Part shown: piece after piece, positions 11,956 to 23,415 of the stretch
How the letters are laid out: the number at the start of each line of letters is the position of its first letter
Numbering within the stretch: position 1 is the first letter of the stretch
Assembly (NCBI GenBank): GCA_016758965.1
Contig: JAEPRB010000164.1
Location: forward strand, 1-64,000
DNA: 64,000 bases
Source of the DNA: Circinella minor
Lineage: Eukaryota; Mucoromycota; Mucoromycetes; Mucorales; Lichtheimiaceae
Reading direction: 5' to 3'
The notes under the pieces: generated by a model
Told to the model about the DNA's origin: nothing
What the model saw: the letters and a program-made list of their open reading frames with translations, nothing else
The model's database searches: none
Made by a program: the position numbers and the translations under genes

Positions 11956-12318
11956 TCGTAAAGCTATTTTTTTCCTTCTTAACCTCCCCCCAATCGTAAT
12001 CTTCCAACGGTAACTCCACTCCTATCTTCTCTTATTTTTCTTTGTCCATGTATTGTTATTATCATTATCATCAATCATCATTTTTTGTACATTAGTTCTA
12101 CTAGAAAAAAAAGGGAAAAACAAACCCACTCAACCTCAAAAAAGAGTATATACCCTTGTACTTGATATTCATCAATTTTTCTTACATAAACAATCTCCAC
12201 ATTCAAAAAGGAATACAAAAGAATATTAGTTGCTTTTTACAATGAAAGAAAAGGAAAGAAAAATAACCAGATATATTATTATTAAGCATAATATTGAATG
12301 GTAGAATTCTATGCAAGT
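11956..12318. terminator. 3' regions of two convergent genes
   Basis: This 363-nt spacer lies between convergent genes. It holds T/C-rich and then A-rich sequence that presumably carries both poly(A) sites. On the minus strand a TATTATTATTAAG stretch lies close to the stop of the Caf120-like gene. I see no gene. Confidence 0.45.
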
Positions 12319-13874
12319 TTAAAAATGGTGACTATTACTACGTTGACGGTGTTGGCGATGATGAAGATGATGATTATGTAATGGTACATCATCATCTGCA
12401 TCTTCTACTTTTTCTTGTTGTTGCATCATCATTGGATTATAAAACATGGGCATAGAAGTAGGACCCATTTGACCATACGAGCCTTGCATCATATACATCA
12501 TGGCCATATTGGGCATCATCGACATTCTTGGATCCATCATGGGTTGTGGTGGCATCATGGGCATCATCATCATTTGCGGATTCATCATTTGTGGATTCAT
12601 CATTTGCTGTGGTGGTGATGCAGGAGTAGACATTGACATACGTGGATCCATCATCATTAAACCACCGCCTCCTCCACCGAATGGAGCTTGTGGATTTGGT
12701 CCCGTCATGGTTGACTAAAAAGGAAAAAGTAGAAAATTTTGTAAATTAACGAAATGACACAAGCAAACAAATAATAAACAAAATAAAGCTACCTGTGGAG
12801 TAGAAGGTGCTGGCAGTGTTGGAGATTGCATCATTGCTGAGTGTCGTTGTTGTTGCTGTTGATGATCCAAATAGAATCTTTCACGTTCTTGCTCTAATGC
12901 ACGATCCTTTTCCATTTCCATAAGTCGTCCCTTAACATTATCACGCTCCCTCTTTTCATGCTCCAATTGTGAAATCATACCGACTAATCCTGAACGTGGC
13001 TGAGAAGGTTTGTTTGGTAAATTAACCAAGGGTTGTCCACTCATCCTTGCATGTTCTTCTTGTAAACGGGCTGGTACTTGTTCAGATTGATACATGTCTA
13101 AGAGACTGTTTTGTGTGACAAAATTGTTTCCGATTTGTGAGATAATAGGTGTATCATCATCTGAATCATGTCCACTTTGACCATTATCAACATATTGTTG
13201 ATATTGCTGATAACCATATGAATCATACTGTTGCTGCTGCTGTTGTTGTTGCATCATATGCATATGATGTTGTTGCTGTTGATGGTGATATTGGTCTTCA
13301 TGCTCTTCCTCTTTCGGTGTTTCCCAATGCTGTTGTAATAGAATAGCACTAGAAGATCGTCGACCACCATTGTCATTCATATACATAGATCTTCGTTGTT
13401 GCTGTTGTGCTTGATGAGATAGTTGTACAGATCCACGATGTTGATGATGGTATCGTTGTCTTTGTTGTGGTGCTATACCCATACTGCTTGTTTCAGAACC
13501 GCTTGGTGTTATACTTCTTACACTACTACCAGAACTACTGTTTTGTGGCCGCATTAACAAGTTGCTAGATGATTGTCTCCAGCCCATTGCAGATGGAGGT
13601 CGAGACTTGCCTGAAAATTGCTGTTGTGGTGTTGGTGGTGACACAGGAGATGCAGTCGCTGCCTTTTTGGCACTATCACTAGTTGTGCTGCTATTACTAC
13701 TGCTGGCTGTACTTGGAATGTCATTATTGTACTTTGAAATATCACGTTGATGCTTTGTTGTTTGACCAAGAATTGGAGTTGATGTTGAAGATATAGGTAT
13801 AACATGGGCCGGTGGAGGTGGAGGCGGTCCCCGATTAGTATTATTATTATTATTACTGGTATTATTATTGTTGC

Positions 13875-13910
<36 letters not shown>

Positions 13911-16254
13911 GGCTTATACTCATATCTCCTAAAATGGAGGACATGAAATCTGTACTTTCAGATATTTCTGGCAATGTCATAGTAGATGATCTACGCTGTT
14001 TAATATTATTATCAAGTGCTTGTTCTGATTCTTGGTGTGGTTTGGGTTCTGATTGTAACGGTGGAGTTGATGGATATGTTTGAGAAGAGATTGTAGTAGT
14101 GGTAGTAGTAGTAGAGGTGAGAGGAGCGTTAAAATTAGATGTTAAAATAGTGACTTCGGTTTTTGTTTGAGGCTCTGGTTGGGGTGATGGGAGTGATGTT
14201 GTTGCTGGTGGTGGTGTAGGCTTCGAAATGGGTATTGTTTTTTGCAATGTACTTGGCGTTGAACTAGTATCGTCATCATCATCGTCTTCGCTAGTATCAT
14301 CATCGTCTTCTTCACTATCGTCACTTGCATATATAAGGTGCATCGATTGCCGTGACCGACCTGCCGCCACGGGTGATATTGCTGAATAGCGATTATGTTG
14401 CTGTTGTTGCTGTTGTTCTGGTCGAATTGATCCATTTTGTTGTTGTTGCAACAAGGGAGCTGAATGCCAATTTGCCTGTGCAGAAGGTAATGAATTTGCC
14501 ATAGATCTAGTTGTAGGTCGACGTTGTGGATATTGGTGATGATTATTTTCGGATCCATGAGGCGTTGAAGACGATGCTGTAGGAATACCTGATAGCAATG
14601 GCATACTATTTGTTCTAGATCCCATTATACCAGCAGTGTTAGGAGGAGGTATTGAAGGTCGATGTATTGTTTGTCCCATTTTTTGTTCCAAAATACTTCC
14701 AAATTCTAGCTTGTTATCCAACAAAGTTTCACCATTCATGACACTGACACGAGTTGCTTCGTTAACTTCTAAAAACAATCGTGGTAGATCCCCTCCTCGA
14801 CCTGGTTCACCAAAATTAAGTGCATGACTATCAGAAGAATCATTAAGAAGTTTCCCAGGTCTACCATACAGCTTAAATGCATCAAAGGTCCTTACAAGCC
14901 ATTGAGTCAAGTCCTTTGCAGTATTCGTCATGAGCAAGGTACTTGCAGCAGCTCTTGATAGCTTTTGTTCACCAGTATTGGTACAATCAAGAATATTGCC
15001 TTCTACCTTCATCATAGTCGCTAAATCAATTAATTGCGGCGATTCGGGATAGATGGTATAGACTTGCACAACATTTACAATCACTTTCACGGGGAATTTC
15101 GCCTTTTTAGATCCATAAAACATGAGCTGACCCCTTGTTGGTATAGATTTCTTCCCAAAAAACTTTTTTTCTGTACGGCGGTCGGTTACTACGGTCCAAT
15201 ATTTTTGCCATCCTGTTTGTCCAGGAAACCGGACTTGTAACCATCCTTCTGTTTTAGGGGATTGTTTTAATAACTTATCCAAGTTGGTACGAGATACAAA
15301 TCGGCGTGTGTAAATTTCATGAATGCGTGCCCCTTCAAAACATGCAAGACGGATTGCTAATACCCATGTCTGTGCACTTGCGCTATTATCATCATTTGTT
15401 GTAGTTTGGAAAACGTATCGATTGGCACCTGCTGAATTAAGCATAAATTGTCCTTCTTGATCAATAAGATTTACATAGGAGTCGGTGATATTAATATATT
15501 CGGGATTTAAGAAGTGCTGTTCTTCTTTTTCTTCATCTTGATCTTCTGTTATTGTTGTCATCGTTTCAGCGTTCCACAAAGTGAGCACGGGGCCACACAA
15601 TTCTACATAGTGCTTTACCCATCGTTGTTCGGTACAAGGTCGACCATCGGTATTCATGACATTCATTTTCATTAAATAACCTTCCATATATACTTTGCGA
15701 TTGAAATGATCGCTAAGTCGCTGGACTGGTTGCATATCAGGTGGGACCTGAACTTGCTGCAGTGCTGCTTGTGTAGCTGGTTTCACAAATCTTGGTGGTC
15801 TTGCAGGACTAGTTGCTTCCGCAATGTTGCACACTGAAATTGGTCTTGCAAGTCCTCCTACCCTTGTTGTCGTAACCAGCGGTGGTGGTGGTCCCCTTTG
15901 ATACGTATGCTGTTGTTGAGGTTGTTGATAAGATGAACCAACAGTAGGTTGTTCGGATACAGTTTTTAATGGTCGATCATCATCTGAATCATCCCCAGAT
16001 TCATGATCATATGGGTCACTTAGTCTTCTACCATTAAAAGAAGGAGAATAATGAGAATCGATAGATTCATCGTCTTGAGCATTCAATCCATATTTTTGAG
16101 CAAAAAGTTGTCTTGATATACGTCTTGTACTTGCGGTCGGAGGTTGGTTACGACGCAGTGCCTGTGGTGATAGTTGTTGTTGAATAGAAGATTGATCTGT
16201 AAAAGTGTCAGCTCTGGAATCGAGATCATCGTCTGAAGTTTCGGAAGGTAACAT
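12319..16254 (-). CDS. Caf120/Skg3-like PH-domain protein
   Basis: Two exons (16254-12793, then 12714-12319) join in phase 0 to 1285 residues. After an acidic, disordered N-terminus, a PH domain starts at about residue 190 (EGYLMKMN) and runs to about 305. A second PH-like region follows at about 335-485 (TEGWLQVRFPGQTGWQKYW). This tandem arrangement is characteristic of fungal Caf120/Skg3 proteins; yeast Caf120 is linked to the CCR4-NOT complex and Skg3 to bud-site and cell-wall functions. The rest is low complexity: polyGln, an Asp/Glu-Ser block, a long polyAsn tract encoded by almost pure AAT, and Pro runs. The second exon encodes an extreme Met-rich tail (MMNPQ repeats). Retaining the 78-nt intron would instead add about 25 hydrophobic residues. 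A pyrimidine-rich acceptor-like sequence ends in AG 13 nt before the ATG, suggesting a 5' UTR intron. The start is the first ATG of the long open frame. Confidence 0.9.
13844..13912 (-). repeat. AAT trinucleotide tract coding polyasparagine
   Basis: On the plus strand this reads ATTATTATT with few interruptions (ACTGGT, TTGTTGC). On the coding minus strand it is almost pure AAT, encoding about 20 Asn. The central ATT run (about 13880-13909) is uninterrupted, so its length is likely to vary between strains. Confidence 0.85.
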
Positions 16255-18835
16255 GATTTTGTTTCTCTAAAAGTAAAAAAAAGAAAAGTGAATATATGTT
16301 ACTTAGTTAAGATACAATTGTTATAAAACGAGGTTTTTCACCCCAAAAAAGTTTTTCCTCGTGGTTGCCAAGGGGATATACATATAATAGTATGTGTATA
16401 TATGTGTATTAATAACCCAATGAGGATAACACGTATTTAAAGAATCCCATAGAACTCCAGCATACTATGAAATCCTCACCCCTGCAAGATTCAATGAATT
16501 AATTCATAAAAATAGAGATTGCAAAAGACCAGAATAGTAATAAAGAAGCCCCTTATTTTTTTTCTCTTTCTGAGTGATAGAAAAACAACAAAGCAGTAAA
16601 ATATAATACCTTGTTGTTAATGAGTTATTTAAGTATGTGAATAAGTGAGGGAATATGAGAGAGAGAATAGTTGGAATGTAAGAAAAAAAAAGAGTGTTTG
16701 TTATTATAAACGAAAGAGGAGAAAAAATAAGACGAGAAAATAAATAAAAGGTATAAAAAAAGAGTGGGTTTCCTATTGTAGAAGAAAGACGAGAAGAGTA
16801 AGGTGCGCCACACAGAAATAGGCTTAATAACTTATTTTGGTGATTGACAAAGAAAGGTATCTTTTTTCAATGGGAAGAGTGAGAACAAAAGAAGAGACAT
16901 AATGTTATTATGGTTTTTTTACTAAAGTAGTATAGTAAAAAGTTACCGGAGATTCCTTCAAGAAGACAGGTACAAAGAGAGAAATACATTAAACTCACTT
17001 CTCCTTTTTTTTTTTCGATGCTACATCATTCTTTTAAAAATCATAAGTTTCTACTTTATTATAAATGAAATGAAGCACCTTTTATTGCTTGGCTATTTGC
17101 TGGTGTAACAATGAACATATTAATCAGTTCAGAGTTAAAAATTCGTTACTAATCAATCATCTCAGTTTCTTTATCTTTGATGGGTCTTGCTCTTCTAAAT
17201 GAGAATAGACCATATTTAATGTTATTACATGAATATATATAAAGACCTTATTGAGTCAGTGAATATGATTGTAAAAAAAAAAAGATAAATTTTTGAGTGA
17301 ATGCCACATGATTTGTGAAGATAAATATATAATTTGTGCATAATATTGAAGCCCATCTTTTAGTGTTACCTACTTTCTTTTAGCTGTAAAAGAAAATAAG
17401 TAATTTAGTAGCTAATCGTTGTATGATAATAAAAAAAAAGTTGTCTAAATAGGTAAAGTTTAACTCAATTCAATTTATTGCTAGACTGTAATAAACTCAT
17501 ACATATTTCACATTGCAAAGAGCAAATAGAAAAAGATGATAATTTTTTTTTCAACCGATCAAATCCGAAAAAACTGTCCCGAGATTTTCTTGAAAAAAGG
17601 GCAAAAGCTATTTAAAGAAGTAAAAACCTTAAAACAGAAATACTTTTTGTATTTTTGAAGCACACTCCGCAAAAAAAAGCAAATTGACATCAATGCCAAG
17701 GTTGAACAAGAACACAAAAACATAAAACTCAGCACAGTGGTATCATGCTATTGCAGTCAACTTATTATTGTCATTTTACTTATATTGACTTATATACATG
17801 TTCAATATCATACTAGTAGTTACATTCATAAATATCTGATACATATATGATATTATATTTACGCTTCTTGAAACAATGGCTTCTTATCTAACCACTGTTT
17901 TCACAATAAGAAAAGCAAATATATATTTTGAATTTGAGAAAAAAAAACTTTTTAGATTCCCAGAATGGAAAAGAATAGCCATGGTTCTAAGAAAGGAAAC
18001 TGGTCTGTTCGCATAAAATATAAAACGCCACTATTTATTATTATCCCGTCGATCATTATATCATTATTATCAGTCCTATATATTCAATCATCGGGGAAAA
18101 TGTTCCATTCAAATTCCTTAAGAGAAGAAAGAAAACTATACTATAGCTATTTCGTTATACATACTGTAGTGGTTTAAGGCAGTGTATTGTAATTCACTTG
18201 AAAAGTTGAACTTGTTATATTCTTTTTATTTATGAAGTATTCTTTTTAAGAATTGTAAGAAATCATATTTAATATCTGGTACTATTGAAAAAGAGTGCCA
18301 TAAGTCATTGTTGTTATGCACCCGATGTAGCTTATTGCTACTTTTTACTAATTTAGCATTTTATATTGTATAATTATTAGCTCGTCGTTTCTTTTTTGAT
18401 ATCAATTATATACTTCAGTAATACTAGTTATTATGTCATAAATACTAAGACAAAAGCTAGCTGAGGGCAAATTCAGAGGTGACGTATAACAAAAAAAAAA
18501 AGATAATGACAAAAGAAAAGCAACCTTTTTTCTTGCTGTATTGACGTTACAGAATAAATAAATATAGAGTAGTGCTTATTGTGTTGAGCATTCACATTAA
18601 AATGAATGGATTTATTGATGACTACGATGGAATAAAAATAACAATACCAGAAGTAATTAATTAATTAATAATGTGGTGGTACGCTGTCATAATAACTTTT
18701 TTTACGAGTACTACTTTACAACAACAAAATAGAAAAAAATGTTGCAAGAAAGTATTGAGAAAAAGAAAAAAAAACTGATGATAAAGAATATAACAAATAA
18801 AGAAAATTACAAACAAGTTCCTATAAATATTTTTT
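16255..18835. other. intergenic region, 2.6 kb
   Basis: I see no supportable gene. The first 750 bases are purine-rich on the plus strand, so pyrimidine-rich on the minus strand (for example 16640-16800), and probably carry the promoter and leader of the Caf120-like gene. A 70-codon ATG frame at 17965-18177 has one hydrophobic stretch but no recognisable family. The region nearest 18835 is the 3' flank of the GH12-like gene. Confidence 0.5.
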
Positions 18836-19570
18836 CTAATTAACAGATACTTGAAAAGACTTCGTAGTAAAAGTGGCCTTATCGCCAACATAAGCAGTTA
18901 TTCCACCACGGATCGCTCCCAACACTTGTGAATCAGGAAAATGATCTGTATCAATCAGATGACGAATGAACGAAAAAGCATCACCATCAAACTCTTTTAC
19001 TTGTTTGGTAGCAACGAAGGTAACGACATTTTGAACACCATTATAACCAATGTAGATCTGATATTCGTTCCCATCACCAGTAGAGAAGATGGGACTATCT
19101 AGTCGATTACCCAAAGGTTTCGTACTTCCGGTTTTTCCAAGCCAGATTGAAATTTTATAGTCGTAATCCTTTTCACTATCTTCAGGGGAAGCATATGTAT
19201 ATAATTCCAAAGCTACGTTGCTTTTTTTAACAACACCACCAGTAGACCAATTCCAATTAATCAGAATACTTTTGATATCAGAAATAACCTTAGGTTCAAA
19301 ATGATAAGCTGCATTGGCAAAGGATTTGATTTTCTTTTCTTCTCCAGACCAACTCCATGTGGTACTCCAACCAACATTATCGGTTTGGCCTGTTTTTATT
19401 AATCGTGTACATTGTGTACCAGATTTGCTTCGTCCGACAAGATTATTGTAAACATTGTAGTCACCATATTGTACACTATCTTCTGTACCACAAAATTCTT
19501 TGTTGATGGGTACAGCAGTTGCAATTGAAGCAAATAAAGCGGTGACTCCAATAAATTGTTTAAGTTGCAT
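18836..19570 (-). CDS. secreted GH12-like protein, catalytic residues missing
   Basis: One intronless frame of 244 residues, the normal size for glycoside hydrolase family 12 (endoglucanase/xyloglucanase). A signal peptide covers about residues 1-19 (cleavage near ATAVP). GH12 marks include Cys27 and Cys54 as the expected disulfide pair, VYNNLVG, WSTTWSWSG, KSFANAAYHFEP and TKSFQVSV. In active enzymes the nucleophile Glu sits in a YE(I/L)MIWL strand; here it reads YKISIWL, with Lys139. The acid/base Glu of the GTEPFTG segment is replaced by ITAYVG (Thr225/Ala226). Hydrolysis by the normal mechanism is therefore unlikely. The fold and aromatic cleft may be kept, so a binding or decoy role is possible but is inference. 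The frame is intact with a good signal peptide, so it is not an obvious pseudogene. Confidence 0.85.
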   Translation of the reverse strand: MQLKQFIGVTALFASIATAVPINKEFCGTEDSVQYGDYNVYNNLVGRSKSGTQCTRLIKTGQTDNVGWSTTWSWSGEEKKIKSFANAAYHFEPKVISDIKSILINWNWSTGGVVKKSNVALELYTYASPEDSEKDYDYKISIWLGKTGSTKPLGNRLDSPIFSTGDGNEYQIYIGYNGVQNVVTFVATKQVKEFDGDAFSFIRHLIDTDHFPDSQVLGAIRGGITAYVGDKATFTTKSFQVSVN

Positions 19571-20718
19571 TTTCTTCTAGAAACGATACAGCCACTTTCT
19601 TTTTTTTTTTTATTTCAGCTCTTTTATATAATATCGATGGCAGCTGTAAACCCAGACATAATTTTAAAAAAAGGAGTGATGGCGTTTGGCATCAAGGAAG
19701 CGGGATTTATTAAATGGGTTATTTGTTGCCTATAATACTAAGAGAAGCGAAGACTAGTATACTTTTTTTTTTTACTCCTATTCTAGCGACGGACGATGCT
19801 GATGTGCAACATGCATAAACTGGTTATTACCAGTGTATAAAATTTAAAACCTGATGTCTTATAACTTCAATAGTAAAAGTGAAAATAATAAAATCTCTGG
19901 CATGTATTGATATCACGGTTTAATTTGATGAATTGAAGTAACTGTCATAAGTAAATGTAAAAAAACCAAACAAAAACAAACAGTCATTCTATTAACCGGT
20001 CATTTTCCTGAAAAATAGGATAACAGAATATTGACACATTATCAATTGGAATTTTGACAAAGAGTATATAATCTATACGGCTACATTCGTTGTTATTATA
20101 TGCAAGCCGCGTTTTTCTTTTTTTTCTTCTGCAGGAAGAAAAGGGGAATATAAAATTCAAGCAATTTTTTATATAGTACAAAAGTAATGCTTTATACTAA
20201 ATAGTATACTTAGATACTTACCACCCGGTATTAATTGTATTATATATATGATCATGCTATGATAGTAGTTAATTTATCAAATAACAAGAAACTATTTAGA
20301 AATTTAAACAAAATACATACTAAACAAGTAAAAAAAAAAGAAGAAAACAGCAAACACAGTAATAATCGAAAATTTGCCTCTTCATTTAAAAAATATAGTC
20401 AAGGCTATTTTCTATTGTTCTCTTTATAAAGATAAATAAATTCTTAACTCTCGGTGTTGTTGAAAGAAGGCTGTTTATTATATACAAATAAAAATACGAA
20501 AGGAATTTAAGAGACAAAAAAATATTATAAGGAAAAATACGAACAAGAAGAGTATTAAGGCTTATACTTTTATTCTAGTAGTATGGTTAGATATAGAATA
20601 ATGATAACAACGGATTGATATAAGTGAAAATAAATTAATAACAATATAGAGTAGTATACTAGACGCATTTGTGTTGCATAAAAATACTCAATAAATACGA
20701 GTATCATATATATAAGAC
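19571..20718. promoter_or_regulatory. intergenic region upstream of the GH12-like gene
   Basis: A T-rich tract (19597-19616 on the plus strand, A-rich in the coding sense) and TTTATATAATAT (19622-19633) lie 25-65 nt upstream of the GH12-like ATG and may be part of its leader and TATA box. The rest, up to the stop of the next minus-strand gene, is AT-rich without a recognisable gene. Short frames at 19984-20181 and 20235-20429 are not supported. Confidence 0.45.
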
Positions 20719-21856
20719 TTATATTGTTGGACATAGGAATTTTCCTCTAGATGGTGTTGTTTTAACATACTGTGTCCATGCAAGCCCCCGAATATGTAAT
20801 TGACCCTACATGTATATTGAAAATAGTATTGGAAAAAGAGGAGATAGAAGAAAAAAAAGAAACAGTTAGTAATAATCATGATTAATTAATACTGTTAAAT
20901 ATATAATAATGGGTTATTTATAACAATTAATAAAAAAAGAAAAACAGTACTTGTATTTCAACAGCGAGATCAGATGAAGTACCAACTTTTTTTGGGCCAC
21001 ACGCGTTATATAAATTCTGAAAAGTCGGATCATTCAAAGATGCCGCATCATAACTAACATGAAATATCATTTGTTGAAGTGAACTTGTTCGTGGTGGTAT
21101 AACAAGTGATTCTGTTGCCATTCCAAATCGTTTGTCTTGATGTAATGCATCCACAAGATACAGTTCCATCCAATAAATATGGGTTGACAGCCAGTTTTGT
21201 GTATTATCAAACGTAACATTCAATAACCATGTTGCTCGCAAGGAAATTAAATTATCTTGTCCCCAATCTGTTGGTGCATATATACTTTGTGCACTATCGT
21301 CCATTGAGAGCTGTGGTGTCCGAGGCCAACAAAAAAAGGTAATTAATCCAGCTGCTAATAATATCAATGTTATAATGAAAAACAAAATATGACAGCAATG
21401 TTGTTGATATCGTCGCTTTGGTTGATTCTTTTTTCGACGTTCAATTTCAAGTGATAGAGATGTTTGTTCTTTATGCACAGGCAATAATGTTGCTGATTTG
21501 AATAAAAACGACATGGTGGTAGCAGAAAACATGGAACGACTTGGACCATTTTCATGTCCATGTTCTGCATTTCTGCTAAAACCATCATGGTGTAATAAGT
21601 CAAGACGATTTTGAAAGTATGGATGACGTAGTGATAAAGGAGCATCTTGTTCTTCATTTAAGTATAGTTCGTTTTTTGCATGAGAAAAATCAGGTGGATG
21701 ATTGGAATAAGGAAGATATGAATTAGCTCGTTGTTCTTGATCTTCTTGAGAAAGTGAACCAGGTAATGATAATTGATTTATATCATTATTATTATTATTG
21801 TTGTTGTTACTATTGCGTGACCGATATGGGTCATAATAATGGACTTGCTCGTCCAT
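20719..21856 (-). CDS. LEA_2-like type II membrane protein
   Basis: Two exons (21856-20951, then 20805-20719) give 330 residues. The N-terminal 150 residues are hydrophilic, with a polyAsn run near residue 17 and basic residues (RRKKNQPKRR) just before a Cys-Cys pair and one hydrophobic helix (about 155-176). The C-terminal part, with an NVT glycosylation sequon, has alternating strands and ends in LCPTI. The layout of Cys-Gly, then about 40 residues, then Cys-Pro resembles the LEA_2-like protein at 10701-11955 (KCGL ... FGCP versus ACGP ... FLCP). The second exon was placed because it continues the frame from VEIQ into GQLHIRGLAWTQY and restores the Cys-Pro end; without it the frame runs into a Phe-rich intron read-through. 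Molecular function is unknown. A yeast vacuolar-type membrane protein is an alternative. Confidence 0.75.
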
Positions 21857-23415
21857 GTCTTTTGTTCCATATGCAATTCTTCTTTTTTTAAAAAAAGATT
21901 AAAGAAGAACAACAAATGTTACAAATAAAAAAAAGGGGAATTTAGCAAACAAGAACCCCCCCCCCAAATAATAATAATAATAATCCAAATTTGACTATCT
22001 AAGTTTTGGTCAAATACAATGCAGGCAAGGCGTTTTTTGTGCTACACGGAACCAAATATTGTTGTTAATTGTAGGCTTAACGGGTCATAAATCCCTTTTC
22101 AACAATAACTTCGAAGCCAATGAAATTTTTCCAGGAATCTTTTTTTTTTTATAAAAATATATACCACCAATTTCTTTTTTTCAAATAAAGGTGAGTAATT
22201 TATATGTCTTTGAGTATATGCTATTTTTTTTTTAATCGGACACTTTTTTGTGCTATGAGACGTTTTTTGACAAGGTCGTGGGTGGATTTTTGTTTATGTC
22301 GTACAATCATTAGTCTTGCTTTGGCTGCACTAAGCATAATTAATAACCTTTTAAAACGCTGTAGGTGTCAAACGCTTGTACACGCAAATATAAAAGTATG
22401 GGACTTTTTTTTTTATTCTGTTTTCATAGTCTTTTTTATACAAATTACAAATTGCAACTGTCTTATTTTTTAAGTCGCACTGAAGTAAAATAATTTATAT
22501 AAGGTAATGTGTGGTAATACATTTGGATTTATGGTTACATTATAACTTGTAACATTAAATTCTTCAAATACATTATGCTTTTATTTGGTAAAATAATCGT
22601 TCTCTTCATCCACAGTAATCAGCCATAAACTATAGGTAAAACTCATTCCAAGTTTTTACTTTCCTCGAGCATTCGTATCAATTTATATTGATCCATACAT
22701 ATTACTAGTGTTATAATAGGCAGAGTTAATGATTGTAGTTTGTGGAAACAGGGTGAATACACGTAGAGTATTGTATTGAAAATAGGGCTCTAGATCAAAT
22801 GGTTTAATTGATGTATGAGAACTAAGCGTTTTGATAAAATTGCAAAATTTGACATTTTCATAATCCACCGTTCGTAGAGACATATTTATTAATCTGAGCG
22901 AAGAAGGTAATGCTGTCAGAAGCTCTCAGAATATTTCAAATATTCGTCAATTGAGTGTCCAGGCATATTTAGCGAGTAAAACAATTGATAACTCGCTGTT
23001 GCTCGTCGTCGCAAGCAATTAAAAAATGAATAAAATAATAAACGTGTCCTGAACTAATTGTAAAGAAAAGAAAAAGGGAAACAGACACAAGTTTGATAAC
23101 AACTGAGTATGGGAGGCAAAGACAAGTGATGATAGAAAGTTGGTCATATATTTATCCATATCAAACTCATAAATTATATCAAAATATATATTCATTTTCA
23201 TTACGTTATCCTCGGATTTATAATAATCATCAATTTGATAATATATAAATAGTTTAATTGACAATTCAAAAATATAATATTTTTTTTATATAAAAGAGAG
23301 TACAATTTATATGTAATTAATATATAAAAAATAAGAAAGGAAAATGAAATAAGAAAGGAAGGGTACGATGAGTGTGAGTTAGAGAATAAAGAAATAAAAG
23401 AGAAAAGAAAAAAAA
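21857..23415. other. intergenic region, 1.6 kb
   Basis: This holds the promoter of the LEA_2-like gene at its left edge and the 3' flank of the XMAP215 gene at its right. A C run and an ATA repeat occur at about 21957-21983. The 89-codon frame at 22204-22473 is Phe/Cys-rich and looks like a chance frame. I see no gene. Confidence 0.5.

Noticed and set aside
12415..12718. Plus-strand frames rich in His, Ile and Gly opposite the Met-rich tail
   Set aside because: They are the antisense reading of the ATG-rich repeats of the Caf120-like gene; composition explains the open frames.
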